Assembly (NCBI GenBank): GCA_033557465.1
Contig: CM066035.1
Coordinates: forward strand, 896,613,309 to 896,677,308
Length of the DNA stretch: 64,000 bases
Direction of reading: 5' to 3'
Source: Ichthyophis bannanicus
Taxonomy: Eukaryota; Chordata; Amphibia; Gymnophiona; Ichthyophiidae
A model generated the notes under the pieces. That model was not told the origin of the DNA. It did no database searches and saw nothing but the letters and a program-made list of their open reading frames with translations. The position numbers and the translations under genes were made by a program. This document shows, one piece after another, positions 1 to 10,152 of the stretch (position 1 is the stretch's first letter; every line of letters starts with the position of its first letter).

Positions 1-2
1 GA

Positions 3-482
3 AAGGAGGAGTTCATTCCTCTGGTGAAACAGCTTCTAGATGTTTCTAAGTTCTCCAACAGAGCAGCTTTTGATTCCTTTGAGGGTGCTGGTAGAGCTTC
101 GGGCATTGCTATTGCAGCCTGACGACTTGCTTGGCTCCAGGCCTCTGACCTAGAACCCTGGGTCCTGGATGGCTTACGGAATCTGCCCTGTACAGGTGAG
201 AACTTATTTGGTAAAGACTGGCAAATTAAAGCCACTCAAATGGACGCAGAAAATGCTACATTGGATAGACTTTCTAAGTCTACCTCTACTCCTGCCAAGA
301 AAAAGTCTTTCAAGAGGCCTTACTACAAGAAGGCCAGATTTTCCACAAATACTGGCCAACAATCTTCTCAGCCTCGCTTTGCTGCTAAACGTCAGCAACC
401 TAAACAGGCAAGGTCAAAGCCTGCAGCGTCTGCCAATCCTCAGCAGGCTCAACCCCCCTCAGGGGTTTTGACTTGCCCCTAG
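3..482 (+). pseudogene. DIRS-A gag-like protein, C-terminal part (A1)
   Basis: Structural ORF1 (gag-like) of the DIRS element; only the last ~160 codons are in the window. The frame matches the gag of A2, A6 and A7: a segment with LAWLQASDLEPW, then PCTGENLFGKDW, then a Lys/Arg/Gln-rich tail (AKKKSFKRPYYKKARF and repeated QQ) that probably binds nucleic acid. One in-frame TGA lies at 120-122, where sister copies have an arginine codon (CGN), consistent with CpG decay. The stop codon at 480-482 overlaps the start of the RT frame, which is -1 relative to gag. No start is visible because the window edge cuts the gene. Confidence 0.8.
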
Positions 483-2210
483 AGAACTTAACATTTCTGG
501 CTCTAGAACAACCAGAGCCCCTCACCATTCCCGGAAGGTTAGCTCACTTTGCTCCCAGATGGGAGCAAATTACATCAGAGCAATGGACCCTCTCTATCAT
601 CAGAGAGGGCTACAAACTTCATTTTTCCAACCTTCCTCCATATACCATGGTGAGGCACTTCAATTCTCCCCCATCTCTCCTGGGCCTGTTGGATCAGGAA
701 GTCTCTTCTCTCCTTGCCCAAGGGGCAATAGAAGAGGTTCCTCTTCTTCAACAAGGGACAGGATTCTACTCCCCTTATTTTCTCATAACAAAGAAGACAG
801 GGGGATTCAGACCTATCCTAGATCTGAGAGAATTGAACAAATTTCTGTACAAGGAGAAATTCAAAATGCTTTCTCTAGGCATTCTCCTTCCATACCTTCA
901 GAGTCAGGATTGGCTTTGTTCTCTAGATCTCAAGGATGCGTACACACATATACTCATCCACCCATCCCACAGAAAATATCTAAGATTTCTGTTTCAGGGA
1001 AAACATTTCCAGTACAGAGTACTTCCCTTCGGTCTAGCCTCTGCTCCAAGAGTGTTCACCAAATGCATGGCAGTTGTTGCCGCATTTCTAAGAGGTCTGG
1101 GAATTTTTGTATTCCCATATCTGGACGACTGGCTCATCCGAGCTCCATCTCAGTCAGAGGCCCAGATTTCTCTGGACCGCACAAGGCACATTCTGCAGTA
1201 TCTGGGACTGGTGATAAACCTTCCCAAATCTCAACTTATCCCTACTCAGTCTCTGGAATTCATAGGGGCCCAGTTGGACACCACCACTGCAAGGGCCTAC
1301 CTACCTCAAGTCCGGGGCCAACGTCTGGTGTGCTTGGCCTCCCAAGCTCAGTCCAGCAGTCACTTGACAGCCAGAGAAATGCTGCGACTTCTGGGCCACA
1401 TGGCCTCCACGGTTCACGTGGTGCCCTACGCTCGTCTTCACATGAGAGCAGCTCAATGGACCTTGGCCACCCAGTGGACTCAAGCATCAGGAGCGCTCTC
1501 CGACCAAATCCTCACCTCAAAGCGTCTGTTTTGGTCCCTTCAATGGTGGATGTCCACCAAGAATCTGTTGTTGGGGGCCCCCTTCCAACTTGTTGCCCCA
1601 AGCAACCCTCACAAAAGATGCCTCCCAAACAGGGTGGGGAGCCCATCTACAATCCCTCTCCACTCAGGGTACTTGGTCTCCACAGGAGACCACCCTTCAC
1701 ATCAACCTCCTGGAACTGCGAGCAATCTTCTTTGCCCTCAAAGTCTTTCATACCCTCCTTGTCAACCTGACCGTCCTAGTTCAGACAGACAATCAGGTGG
1801 CCATGTTCTACGTAAACAAACAAGGAGGGACAGGCTCTCTGTCGCTTTGCAACGAAGCTCTCAGATTATGGGCCTTCGCCAGAGAGCATCAAATTCATCT
1901 TCTGGCAGTATATCTTCCAGGGGTTCAAAACTCTCGGGCAGACAGACTCAGTCGAGTTCTGCTTCCACACGAATGGTCCCTACATATGGACCAGATAGGC
2001 AGAATCTTTCAGGAATGGGGAACCCCGGACATAGACCTCTTTGCAAGTTCGTGGAATGCCAAACTTCCCCGGTTCTGTTCCAGGACTCCGTGTCAGGGAG
2101 CTCAGGCCAATGACGCCTTTCTCCTGCATTGGGGTCAGGAATTCCTATATGCCTTTCCACCCATTCCTTTGATTCCCAAGACTCTATTCAAACTCCAGAG
2201 GGATCACTGA
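473..2210 (+). pseudogene. DIRS-A reverse transcriptase-RNase H-methyltransferase-like polyprotein (A1)
   Basis: Copies element RNA into DNA. The RT occupies codons from 473 to about 1595 and carries RPILDLRELN, SLDLKDAYTHI and the catalytic YLDD box at 1118-1129 (about residue 216). RNase H follows with acidic positions in DAS, ELRAIF, TDNQVAMFY and ADRLSR. A last domain (PDIDLFAS, AFPPIPLIP) matches the DAM-like methyltransferase domain known after RNase H in DIRS elements. A short deletion near 1585-1600 ('caacttgttgcccc' against 'caacctttgttacccc' in A7) moves RNase H into another frame, so the polyprotein is broken. The N-terminus overlaps the gag stop and no good AUG context stands out, so expression by frameshift or reinitiation is likely. 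Confidence 0.88.
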
Positions 2211-3430
2211 TCGATGATCCTCATTGCTCCACGCTGGCCACGCCAAGTGTGGTTCCCTCTACTTCTGCATCTCTCCCAGGGACCCTCCCTGGACCTGGGA
2301 GCTGCGCCAGACCTTCTCTCTCAGGAGGAGGGGACTTTGTGGCACCCAAACCCCAAGTCCCTACACCTCAGAGCTTGGTTACTGAAGGCCTAAGCCTTCA
2401 TGACTTCAATCTTTCTCAGCCAGTGAAAGATATCCTTCATGCCTCTAGGAAACCCTCCACGAGGCGTTCCTATGCTTTCAAATAGAATCGCTTTTCCATT
2501 TGGTGTGCTCAACTGGGTCTTGACCCTCTAGCACTTCCTTTGAATTCTCTATTAGACTATCTCCTGCATCTTTCCAATGCAGGCCTTAAGACAAATTCCG
2601 TAAGAGTCCATTTGAGTGCTATTGCAGCATCTTTACAACCTATAAATGGACAACCTGTCTCCTCTCATCCTCTTATTTCAAGGTTCATGAGAGGCCTGAC
2701 TCTAACTAAACCTCCCATCCGGCCTCCTCCGGTAGCATGGGATTTGAACCTAGTTCTAGGTCAGCTTATGAAGCCACCTTTTGAACCGTTGGTTTCTACC
2801 TCCTTGAAATTTCTTTCCTGGAAGGTCATTTTCCTTATTGCAGTCACTTCGGCTCGCCGCATCAGTGAACTACAAGCCTTAGTGGCTCATCCACCTTATA
2901 CCAGGTTTCATCATGATAAGGTGGTCCTCAGGACGAATCCCCACTTTATGCCCAAAGTGGTCTTGCCTTTTCATCTTAATCAAGAGGTATATCTACCTGT
3001 CTTTTTTCCAGCTCCTCATGCATCCAGTGCAGAGAGGAACCTTCATACTCTAGATTGTAAAAGAGCTCTCGCCTTTTACCTCAACAAGACTCAGCCACAT
3101 CGAAAGTCTTCCCAACTTTTTGTGGCTTTTGATCCTTCTCATTTGGGACTTCCAGTCTTCAAACGTACACTTTCCAATTGGATTGCTCAGTGTATTTCCT
3201 TTGCTTACCAGAGTAAAAACATTTCTCTGGAAGGCCATGTCACAGCTCACAATGTGAGAGCCATGGCCACTTCTATGGCTCATCTTCACTCTGTATCCAT
3301 AGATCAGATCTGTCGAGCCGCCACATGGGCCTCGGTTCATACCTTCACAGCCCATTACTGCTTGGACAAGGACTCCCGCCGGGATGCCTTGTTTGGTCAG
3401 GCTGTCCTCAAACACCTGTTCCATACTTGA
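2129..3430 (+). pseudogene. DIRS-A tyrosine recombinase (A1), one nonsense codon
   Basis: Site-specific recombinase that inserts the circular DIRS DNA. The recognisable protein starts near 2390 (LSQPVKDILHASRKPSTRRSYAFK), overlapping the end of the methyltransferase-like frame in -1. The SAM-like N-terminal domain contains LKTNSVRVHLSAIAAS. The catalytic signature is present: Arg in SARRISELQAL (near 2855), H-x-x-R in AHNVRAMA (near 3250) and Tyr in AHYCLDKDS (near 3350). One in-frame TAG at 2483-2485 replaces the Trp codon TGG seen in A7. Otherwise the frame is open to the stop at 3428-3430, so decay is slight compared with the RT genes nearby. Confidence 0.88.
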
Positions 3431-3528
3431 ACAACTCCTGCCCACCTTCCCAGGATGGATGCCTGAGATCCATACGAAGATGGCGAACCCTTGGAAGGGG
3501 ATCTCCCAGGCATCTTAGCTAGGGAGTC

Positions 3529-3626
3529 CCCATAAGTGAGGACTTATTCCTGCTTGTTCCTGGAGATAGCACAGTTACTTACCTGTAACAGGTGATCTCT
3601 GGGAACAGCAGGAATTAGTCCTCACA
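3529..3626. repeat. DIRS internal complementary region (A1)
   Basis: The left half (to 3567) is the reverse complement of a DIRS-A left terminus (compare 35979 onward). The right half (3568-3626) is the reverse complement of this copy's own right terminus up to 3888. In the DIRS replication model this ICR templates both ends of the element during circularisation. The junction between halves (ggagat/agcaca) marks the exact element termini. Confidence 0.88.
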
Positions 3627-3694
3627 ACCCACCCACCTCCCCTAGGAGTTGTATCTTCTATCTTCCTTTCCTCTCTCTATTGTCTCAGCTATAA

Positions 3695-3888
3695 ACTCGA
3701 ACTGAGGAGAGCTGGTCAGGAAGGCGGGAAGGCAGCGCGCGCATGTGCAGTGGGAGGCCCCAAAAGCTTCCTTTCTGGGAAGCTGGGGAGCTTTCCCGCG
3801 CAGGCTCCGTCGGTTCCGACGTACCCATAAGTGAGGACTAATTTCTGCTGTTCCCAGAGATCACCTGTTACAGGTAAGTAACTGTGCT
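3695..3888. repeat. Right inverted terminal repeat plus 27-nt extension (A1)
   Basis: The inverted repeat ends at 3861 and matches, in reverse complement, the left ITR type seen at 35979-36142. The extra 27 nt at 3862-3888 (starting cacctgttacaggtaagt, with a small palindrome cacctg/caggt) has no counterpart at left ends but is copied in the ICR. TT follows immediately. Confidence 0.85.
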
Positions 3889-4125
3889 TTCAGTTCATAG
3901 GTGTCTTGTGCGGCGGGAAAGCTTCGTTTTTAAGTTTTCACGTCAGGATTTGCTTTGGAGGGATGCAGTGAGGCTTCCACGTTATTTCTAAAAAAACAAA
4001 AAACAAAAAAAAACCCTCGCAAAATTTTTGTTTGCAGAGAGGATTTGCTAAGAACACTTGTGGAGGGCACAGGGCTTGTTCTATTGCAGATCCTAGGTAG
4101 TTTCACAGCGGTACCGCTTGGCAGG

Positions 4126-5976
4126 ATGCCTTCTAAACCGCAGTGTTTACTCTGCAGTGTTAGAAGGGGAGCACTCTCTGAAGCAGGGGTTTGTAGAGGC
4201 TGCATCCAAGCGTCAGTTTCCATGGAGCAGGAATTGGAAGGCGGTAACGAAACTCAGCCTGCAGTCCTGCTGGAGCCAGTTTCGCCCAACTTATCTCCGC
4301 TAGAGCCCGTAGCAGGAACTTCCAGCACTCCGGATCTGCCAACATCTCAACCGCCATTGCCAGGGGGCCTGGCGGCAATTTTTTTCCCCAGAGTTCGTTA
4401 TGCTGATTCAGCAAGCGTTTGGGGGCGCTCAGGGACGGTCTGCAGTGGATCCCCCTGATGTGGGTCTGGGAGAGAAAAGGCCAGGAACACCGCTGACGGC
4501 AGGGGCATCAGGGGTATTTCCTAAGAAAGCTAGGTTAGAAAAAGAGTGGCCTGAGCAGTCGGTGACCTCAAAAGGTTTGCATTCGGGAGATGGAGAGCCG
4601 GATCTGGAATTGGATGAGGAGTTGGAAGAAGGGGAGATTGGTGAACCGAAGGACCAGGCCAGGGTGGTCTGCGTTTTTCGGAGAGATGAATTACCGGCTT
4701 TAATTTCAGAGACACTCAAAGCTCTTAATATGCCTACGGTGGGGCCAGCGGAGGATTCTACTTTGGAGGATCCGTTGCTACAAGCTTTTAGGAAAACTCA
4801 GAGCATTTCCAATTCACAGGGTAGTTAAGGAAATGTTTCAGGGAGAATGGGACATGCCTGAAGCGGGACTTAAAGGGTCTAGGGTTATGTCTCGACTTTA
4901 TCCACTCATAGACCAGGATAGAGAGGAGTTTAAGTCGCCGAAGGTGGATGCAGCCGTTGCGGCGGTCACAAAAAAGACTACCATTCCAGTTGAAGGTAGT
5001 GCAGCTCTTAAAGATACCCAGGACAGGAAGCTAGATACTTTGTTGAAACAGGTCCTTGAGGTGAATGCGCTGTCTATTCAGGCCTCAATTTGTGGAGCAT
5101 GGGAAGCCAGAGCTTGTCTTCGCTGGTCTCAATGAATCCGTGGGGAGTAGCTGCAGGAAGCGACAGGTGAAGCGACAGGTGAAGCGGCTAGACAACCAGA
5201 CAATCCTCCAACAGCTCCGTTACCATACCCCACAAAAGAACCAAAGCAACTCAACGGACCTGCAACAGAGCCTTTGAACTCTATGCTCCATCCCTCTGGA
5301 ACTCTCTACCAAACCACATCAGGAACAACGGTGATCTCCCATCATTCAAAAAGCAGCTAAAAAACATCCTATTCCAAGAACATCTCTGAATAGGAACCCC
5401 CCTATTTCTCTCCAAGAAATCCAAACCAGTAACTATGCTATCTTGTCAGTCTATATGTTCATCCCAAAAATCATCAATGTTGAGCCCCCGGTGTTGGTCC
5501 CCCCCCACATTTTATTCCCCCCCCCCCCCCGGTTATATATCCCACCGCTTTGACCCGGTGAAAAGCGGGATATAAATACAGTTAAATAAATAAATAAGCC
5601 GCCCTGACTCTAGTCTATTTATCTGGCGGATTTTCATTATGATCTTGTTCGAGGATTGTCGAACAGTATGGCTTCGGTAGTAGTGGCACGCCGATATCTG
5701 TGACTGCGCAATTGGGCAGCAGATACGTCTTCCAAAGCGAGGCTAAGTAAACTCCCCTTAAGGGGAAAGCTACTTTTTGGAGAGGATTTAGATAACTTAG
5801 TAAAGGATCTAGGAGACTCCAAAGGAGGTAGGCTACCGGAGGACAAACAGAAACAAGGTCAGTTGACTCCAACTTCGAAGATGCCACAGAGGGAGTTTCG
5901 TTTTCAGTTACCAAGGTTCAGTCAAGGTCAAAGAGGTAGTTTTCCCTATAGAAACCAGAGATTTCGGGGGTTTTGA
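4126..5976 (+). pseudogene. DIRS-B gag-like protein (B1), frameshifted and interrupted
   Basis: Starts at an ATG (4126) followed by CLLCSVRRG...GVCRGC, a C-x2-C/C-x2-C putative zinc-binding pair. An acidic stretch (ELDEELEEGEIGEP, near 4605-4650) follows, then VCVFRRDELPALI and VKEMFQGEWD-type sequence. The C-terminus (FRFQLPRFSQGQRGSFPYRNQRFRGF) is basic and Gly/Arg-rich, ending at TGA 5974-5976. Frameshifts are visible near 4385 (T-run) and near 4815. A LINE fragment at 5192-5597 splits the gene. Identification as gag rests on position before RT, the basic tail, and similarity to the D1 gag at 46.6 kb; there is no motif beyond the Cys pairs. Confidence 0.7.
5192..5597 (+). mobile_element. 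LINE 3' end (L2/CR1 clade) inside B1 gag
   Basis: Codes for the last part of a LINE reverse-transcriptase ORF (LWNSLPNHIRNNGDLPSFKKQL, near 5292-5365). A 3' UTR follows with a C-run (5519-5530) and a terminal hairpin-like tail ccgctttga...gaaaagcgg, then gatataaat and AAATAAATAAA repeats. B1 gag sequence resumes at about 5598. The insertion is 5'-truncated, as is usual for this clade. No clean target duplication is seen. Confidence 0.75.
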
Positions 5977-6079
5977 GGAGCGGGCAGAGGATTTGTTGCC
6001 TCCTCGTCAAATCTCAGAAAATCACAATGAAGTGAGGGGGATCCAGGCAGACCTGGTACCGGTGGGAGGTCGTTTAAGG

Positions 6080-7920
6080 TAAAAACCCTGCCTGGGTCCA
6101 TATTACGTCAGACCAATGGGTACTAGAGGTCATTCGAGAAGGTTATGCTTTGGAATTTCTTTGGCCGGTGCCCGACTCTTTCGTGCAGTCCCCATGCAGA
6201 GCTCATCTCCAATGCAAAGCCATCAAACAGACCGTAGACAGACTGATAGATTTACAAGCGATAGTGCCGGTTCCTCGAGACCAATACGGTTCCGGTCGAT
6301 ACTCAATTTATTCCGTAGCTCTAAAAAAGGAGGGAACTTATCGGCTAATTCTGGATCTCAAGAGTAAATCGGTGTCTGAGTGTCGCATTTTCATATGGAA
6401 ACCTTGAGGTCGGTCATAGCAGTAAGAAAAGGAGAATTTCTTACTGCTCTGGATTTTGTCAGAAGCGTACCTACCTATTCCAATTCGGCAGGAATACCAA
6501 ATGTTTTTCTAAGATTTGCTGTTCCGATGGGACATTTTCAATTCTGAGCGTTGCCATTCGGGCTCGCGACAGCACCCACGTACTTTCACCAAGGTGATGG
6601 TGGTAGTAGCGGCATCACTAAGAGAGGACGGAGTTCTAGTACATCCTTATCTAGATGATTGGCTAATTCGAGCGAATTCGAGGGCCAAAAGCGAAGCGAC
6701 TACGGCAAAGGTAGTCTCATTACTGCAGCGTCTAGGTTGGGTAATCAATATGGCAAAGAGCAGGTTGATTCCATCGCAGAGGCTGGAGTACCTGGGGGCC
6801 CGTTTCAATACGGAAGTCGGCAGAGTATACCTCCCTCAACATCGGGCGCAAGGATTAAGGATGTTGATCAGGAAATTTCTAAACAGACCAATGCCCACGG
6901 CATGGCATTATCTGCAGGTGCTCGGAACCATGGTGGCAACTCTAGAGCTGGTGCCATGGGCAAGGGCGCATATGAGAACGTTACAAAAAGCGTTGCTCCG
7001 GCGATGGTCTCATCAGAACGAGTCTCTAGCCTGAAAGCTGCCCTGTCCGCGGCAGACTCGGCTGGCACTGCAGTGGTGGTTGAGTCCAGAAAATCTAGAG
7101 AAGGGGATGCCCTTGGAAACACCTTGTTGGAGGTCCCTAACAGATGCTAGCCTAATAAGATGGGGGGCACATTTCCAAGGAACGGTACGTGCAGGGTCTG
7201 TGGACAGATCAGGAAAAGCAGTGGTCAATCAACAGGTTGGAACTCGGAGCGGTGGCACTGGGGTTGCAAGTTTTTCAACCTTATCTACGCGAAAAGGCGA
7301 TCTGGGTGTTTTCTGACAATGCGACTGCAGTAGCCTACATCAACCGTCAAGGAGGCACCAGCAGTGTGTCACTGGAGGTCGAGAGGTTGTTCGATTGGGT
7401 CGAACGAAATCTAAAGGCTCTGTCTGTGGCATATGTAGCAGGAGTAGACAATATGGAAGCTGACTTCTTGAGTCAGGTGAAGGTGGACCCAGGAGAGTGG
7501 ATTCTTCATCCGGAAGTATACGAGATGGTGGTGCGTCGCTGGGGGTCACCAGTGATGGATCTCATGGTGACTTTCCAGTCAGCAAAGGTAAGTCGATTCT
7601 TCAGCAGAAGGCGGGAGAGAATGTCGGAGGGCCTGGATGCTCTCATACAGGACTGGCCAGTGGAGCACCTCTTGTACGTGTTTCCTCCGTGGGTGTTAAT
7701 AGGCCGTGTAGTGCAACGCATCGAATGGCAGAGGATTAGTGATATTGATCGCGCCGGAATGGCTGAGAAGGCCTTGGTATGCAGATCTGAGGAGACTCCT
7801 AGTAGAGCAACCTTGGCGTCTGCCAGTCAGAAGAGACCTGTTGTCTCGGGGTCCTCTGTACATGCCACAGGTGGGTCGATTCTCGCTTACAGCTTGGCTC
7901 TTGAAGGGGCACGGTTAAGA
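6080..7920 (+). pseudogene. DIRS-B RT-RNase H-methyltransferase-like polyprotein (B1)
   Basis: Begins with WVHITSDQWVLEVIREGYALEF, the family-typical RT start. GTYRLILDLKSKS follows, then HPYLDDWLIRA with the YLDD catalytic box near 6645-6660 and RLGWVINMAKSRLIPSQRLEYLGA. RNase H has FSDNATAVAYINRQGG (near 7310-7355) and ADFLSQ. The methyltransferase-like part has SPVMDLMVTFQSAKVSRFFSRR and VFPPWVLIGRVVQRIEW. Frameshifts occur around 6400-6520 and again near 7045-7190. An indel near 7730 leaves LVILIAPEWLRR in a different frame. As a result RNase H runs artificially into the recombinase frame. Confidence 0.82.
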
Positions 7921-8955
7921 GCGAAAGGATATTCTGCATCAGTAATTGCTACCTTATTGAAAGCTCGAAGGAGATCTACTTCATTAGCTTACCTTCGCAT
8001 TTGGCGTATTTTTGAAGCGTGGTGTGTTGGCAGGAATTTGGAGGCGTTAAGAGTGTCAATTCCGCAAATTCTGGAGTTCTTACAGAATGGATATCAGAAG
8101 GGACTAGCAGCCTCATCTTTGAGGGTGCAGTTGGCAGCGCTCTCCTGTTATAGAGGAAAGATCAAGGGAGAAGCACTGGGGGCTCATCCGGATGTTAAGC
8201 GCTTTCTGATAGCGGTGTTGCTCTTGAGACCACCATGTCGACAGGTGGTTCTGCAGTGGGAGCTTCAATTGGTGTTGGAAGCGTTAGTGCGGGAGCCATT
8301 TGAGCCATTTTCTAGGTCGTCTTTGAAAGATCTTATTCTCAAGGTGGTTTTCCTAGTAGCGATTTGCTCGGCCAGGAGGATTTCGGAATTGCAAGCGGCG
8401 TTCTGTAGAAAACCTTTTTTGTCCTTTTACGAATCATAGGTGGTATTGAGGCCGGTTCCGTCTTTTTTACCAAATGTTGTGTCAGCTTTTCATATGAATC
8501 GGGTGGTTTCGTTACCAGTGTTCTTTGCGGGTTCGGAGGAGAATTCTGCGGGGCAGTTGCATTTGTTGTATGTTTGCCGGGCATTGAAGAAATATATTCG
8601 ACAGACGGCAGATTTCAGGAAGTCTGACAGACTATTTGTTTTGTTTGGTAGTGCAAGGAAGGGAGAGGCAGCATCAAAGGCTTCTCTTGCAAGATGGATT
8701 AAGGAAGCAATAGCGTCAGCGTATTTGTTGAAGGGTAAACTGGTGCCTGAAGGGCTTAGGGCTCATTTGACTAGGGCTCAAGCAGCTTCATGGGCTGAGT
8801 ACCGTTTAGTACCGGCGGTGGAGATTTGTAAAGCAGCAACCTGGTCATCTTTAAATTCATTTGTCAGGCATTATCGTTTCGATGTCCAGGTGGAAAGGGA
8901 TACCTGTTTTGGGACAGCAGTGCTTCAGGCTGGTCTAGCAGGTCCCTCCCGATGA
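7835..8955 (+). pseudogene. DIRS-B tyrosine recombinase (B1), one nonsense codon
   Basis: Recombinase of the second family. The N-terminal region has LRAKGYSASVIATLLKARRRSTSLAYLRIWRIFEAW; the core has RISELQAA with the first catalytic Arg (near 8375-8395). After an in-frame TAG (8437-8439) the frame continues to TGA 8953-8955. That second part has RAHLTRAQAASWA (candidate H-x-x-R) and SSLNSFVRHYRFD (nucleophilic Tyr). All catalytic positions are therefore recognisable and only one stop interrupts the domain. It overlaps the methyltransferase-like region in -1, as in DIRS-A. Confidence 0.85.
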
Positions 8956-8980
8956 TTTGTTTCACTGCTCTGTTACATCA

Positions 8981-9077
8981 CCAGAGGTTCGGGACTAGAC
9001 TGGAGGGACGATAAGGAAGGTGAAATTAGACTTACCTGCTAATTGTTGTTCCTTTAGGAACTCCAGTCTAGTCCCGT
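8981..9077. repeat. DIRS-B internal complementary region (B1)
   Basis: 8981-9018 should be the complement of the missing left end; it resembles, in reverse complement, the left end of D1 at 42979. 9019-9077 is the near-perfect reverse complement of the right end 9467-9525, with differences only around one short stretch (cctttagg against ctaaacaaac). Confidence 0.82.
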
Positions 9078-9419
9078 ATCCCTCCCTAGTTTTTCCTTTG
9101 GACTAGAGCCTGAAGCAAATGATGTATCACAGGTAACAGAAGAATGTAACTGTGTGGGGTTTGAGTTCATATGGGGAGGTTCTTCATAGGGGATTTTGAA
9201 GGGGTCTCTCTTCCCCGTAAGGGGGGGAGAGCAGGCCTCAGCAGTTCTAACAAGCGTTAGTAAAGCGTAAAAGAGAAGGTTATAGGTTAAGTTAGTTTAC
9301 AGTTGGATAATAGTGTTGACTACTTAATTATTGCTCCGGTGAGTCTGCTTTGTCAATAGGTTACTGGAGGAAGGAGGCAGTGTCTGTGTCTTTATACCAG
9401 TGTCATCAAAAGAATGACG

Positions 9420-9525
9420 TTTCTCAGTCTCCAAAGCTGCTGGAGGAGGGGCACAACCCCAGAGGTTCGGGACTAGACTGGAGTTCCTAAACAAACAACA
9501 ATTAGCAGGTAAGTCTAATTTCACC
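9420..9525. repeat. Right terminal repeat of DIRS-B (B1)
   Basis: Contains gttcgggactagactggag and ends with ggtaagtctaatttcacc, matching the ICR in inverted orientation. TT follows at 9526-9527, the same dinucleotide that follows DIRS-A right ends. Confidence 0.8.
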
Positions 9526-9527
9526 TT

Positions 9528-9766
9528 GCTATCCATAGCAATTATAATTTGAATATGTAAACATTTTTTAAAGGGACCTTATGCTAGCTAAGTGTCTAAT
9601 CTTACAGAATTTCTTAGTACCCCATTTTGTTTCATGTATCTGTATCATGTGTTGTTTTTATGAGTTAATTATTTGTGCGTGATTGTAATCCACCTAGACC
9701 TTTGAATAGTTAAGATTAGAATCTTGTTAAATGACTTATTTAATTATTGTATCCCTATGAAATGTC
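9528..9766. other. Gap between B1 and A2; possible LINE-like tail
   Basis: AT-rich spacer. 9680-9745 (gtgattgtaatccacctaga...aagattagaatcttg) resembles the 3' tail of vertebrate LINEs or their SINEs, but it is too short to assign. Nothing else is recognised. Confidence 0.4.
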
Positions 9767-9768
9767 TT

Positions 9769-9935
9769 ATCTCCAGGAACAAGCAGGAATGTAGTCTTCA
9801 CATATGGGTATTGTCGGTACCGATGGAGCCTGCGCGGGAACGCTCCCCAGCATCCAATAGGAAAGCTTTTGGGAGCATCCCACAGCGCCCGTGTGCTGCC
9901 TTCCCGCCTTTCCCAACTGTCCCTCTCCAGTTCTT
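9769..9935. repeat. Left inverted terminal repeat (A2)
   Basis: Starts atctccaggaacaagcagg and is the inverse of 15199-15365 over about 165 bp with scattered mismatches. It includes the palindromic gtcggtaccgatgg region and the GC-rich gctccccagc block. The first ~36 bases are copied in complement in the ICR. Confidence 0.88.
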
Positions 9936-10152
9936 CGTTTTCCTCGGAGCCGACAGGTCACACATCCTGTCACCGCAGAAAAATTCCCTTCTTATACTTC
10001 TTTTTTTGTGGTCGCGTATGCCTTCCCTCGATGCTATACCGGTACTGCCGGTGGTTCTTTTCTTTTTTCAAAAAAACAACTTTCTTTCTGGAGTCTATCC
10101 AGTAATTTTTCTTCTCGGGTGCTAATCGCCATTTTGGGTACTTTAACTCAGA

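Larger units (their letters stand above)
1..3888 (+). mobile_element. DIRS-A retrotransposon copy A1, left part outside the window
   Basis: The window opens inside the C-terminal part of gag. Then follow RT-RNase H-methyltransferase-like, tyrosine recombinase, ICR (3529-3626) and right ITR with a 27-nt extension ending at 3888, followed by TT (3889-3890). The order and the inverted/complementary termini are diagnostic of DIRS elements, which integrate with a tyrosine recombinase rather than an integrase. It is closest to copy A7 (same 'gaggact' variant in the termini). Coding regions carry a few lesions, so this copy is non-autonomous as it stands. Its right end abuts element B1, which lacks its own left ITR, so A1 may have inserted into B1. 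Confidence 0.92.
3891..9525 (+). mobile_element. DIRS-B retrotransposon copy B1
   Basis: A second DIRS family with gag, RT-RNase H-methyltransferase-like, YR, ICR (8981-9077) and right ITR ending at 9525, followed by TT. Its proteins are clearly related to DIRS-A in order but diverged, and its termini are different (agactggag, ttagcaggtaagtct). No left ITR is seen: the element begins directly after A1's right end, so its own 5' end is either deleted or lies left of A1 outside the window. A LINE 3' end interrupts gag at about 5192-5597. Confidence 0.85.

Noticed and set aside
120..122. In-frame TGA in A1 gag as possible selenocysteine or readthrough
   Set aside because: Sister copies have an arginine codon there; CGA to TGA is the common CpG decay and no stem-loop signal was looked for with success.
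559..1770. A 403-codon plus-strand frame overlapping RT in A1
   Set aside because: It is a shadow of the RT frame (Ser/Pro-rich) and is not conserved as a domain; only its downstream continuation relates to the recombinase frame.
7189..8439. A 416-codon frame apparently fusing RNase H and recombinase in B1
   Set aside because: The methyltransferase-like residues between them (LVILIAPEWLRR) are in another frame, so an indel near 7730 created the fusion. It is not a natural fused protein.
9768..9980. Host promoter in the GC-rich block near 9830
   Set aside because: This block is the DIRS left ITR and recurs in every complete copy; no independent promoter evidence.
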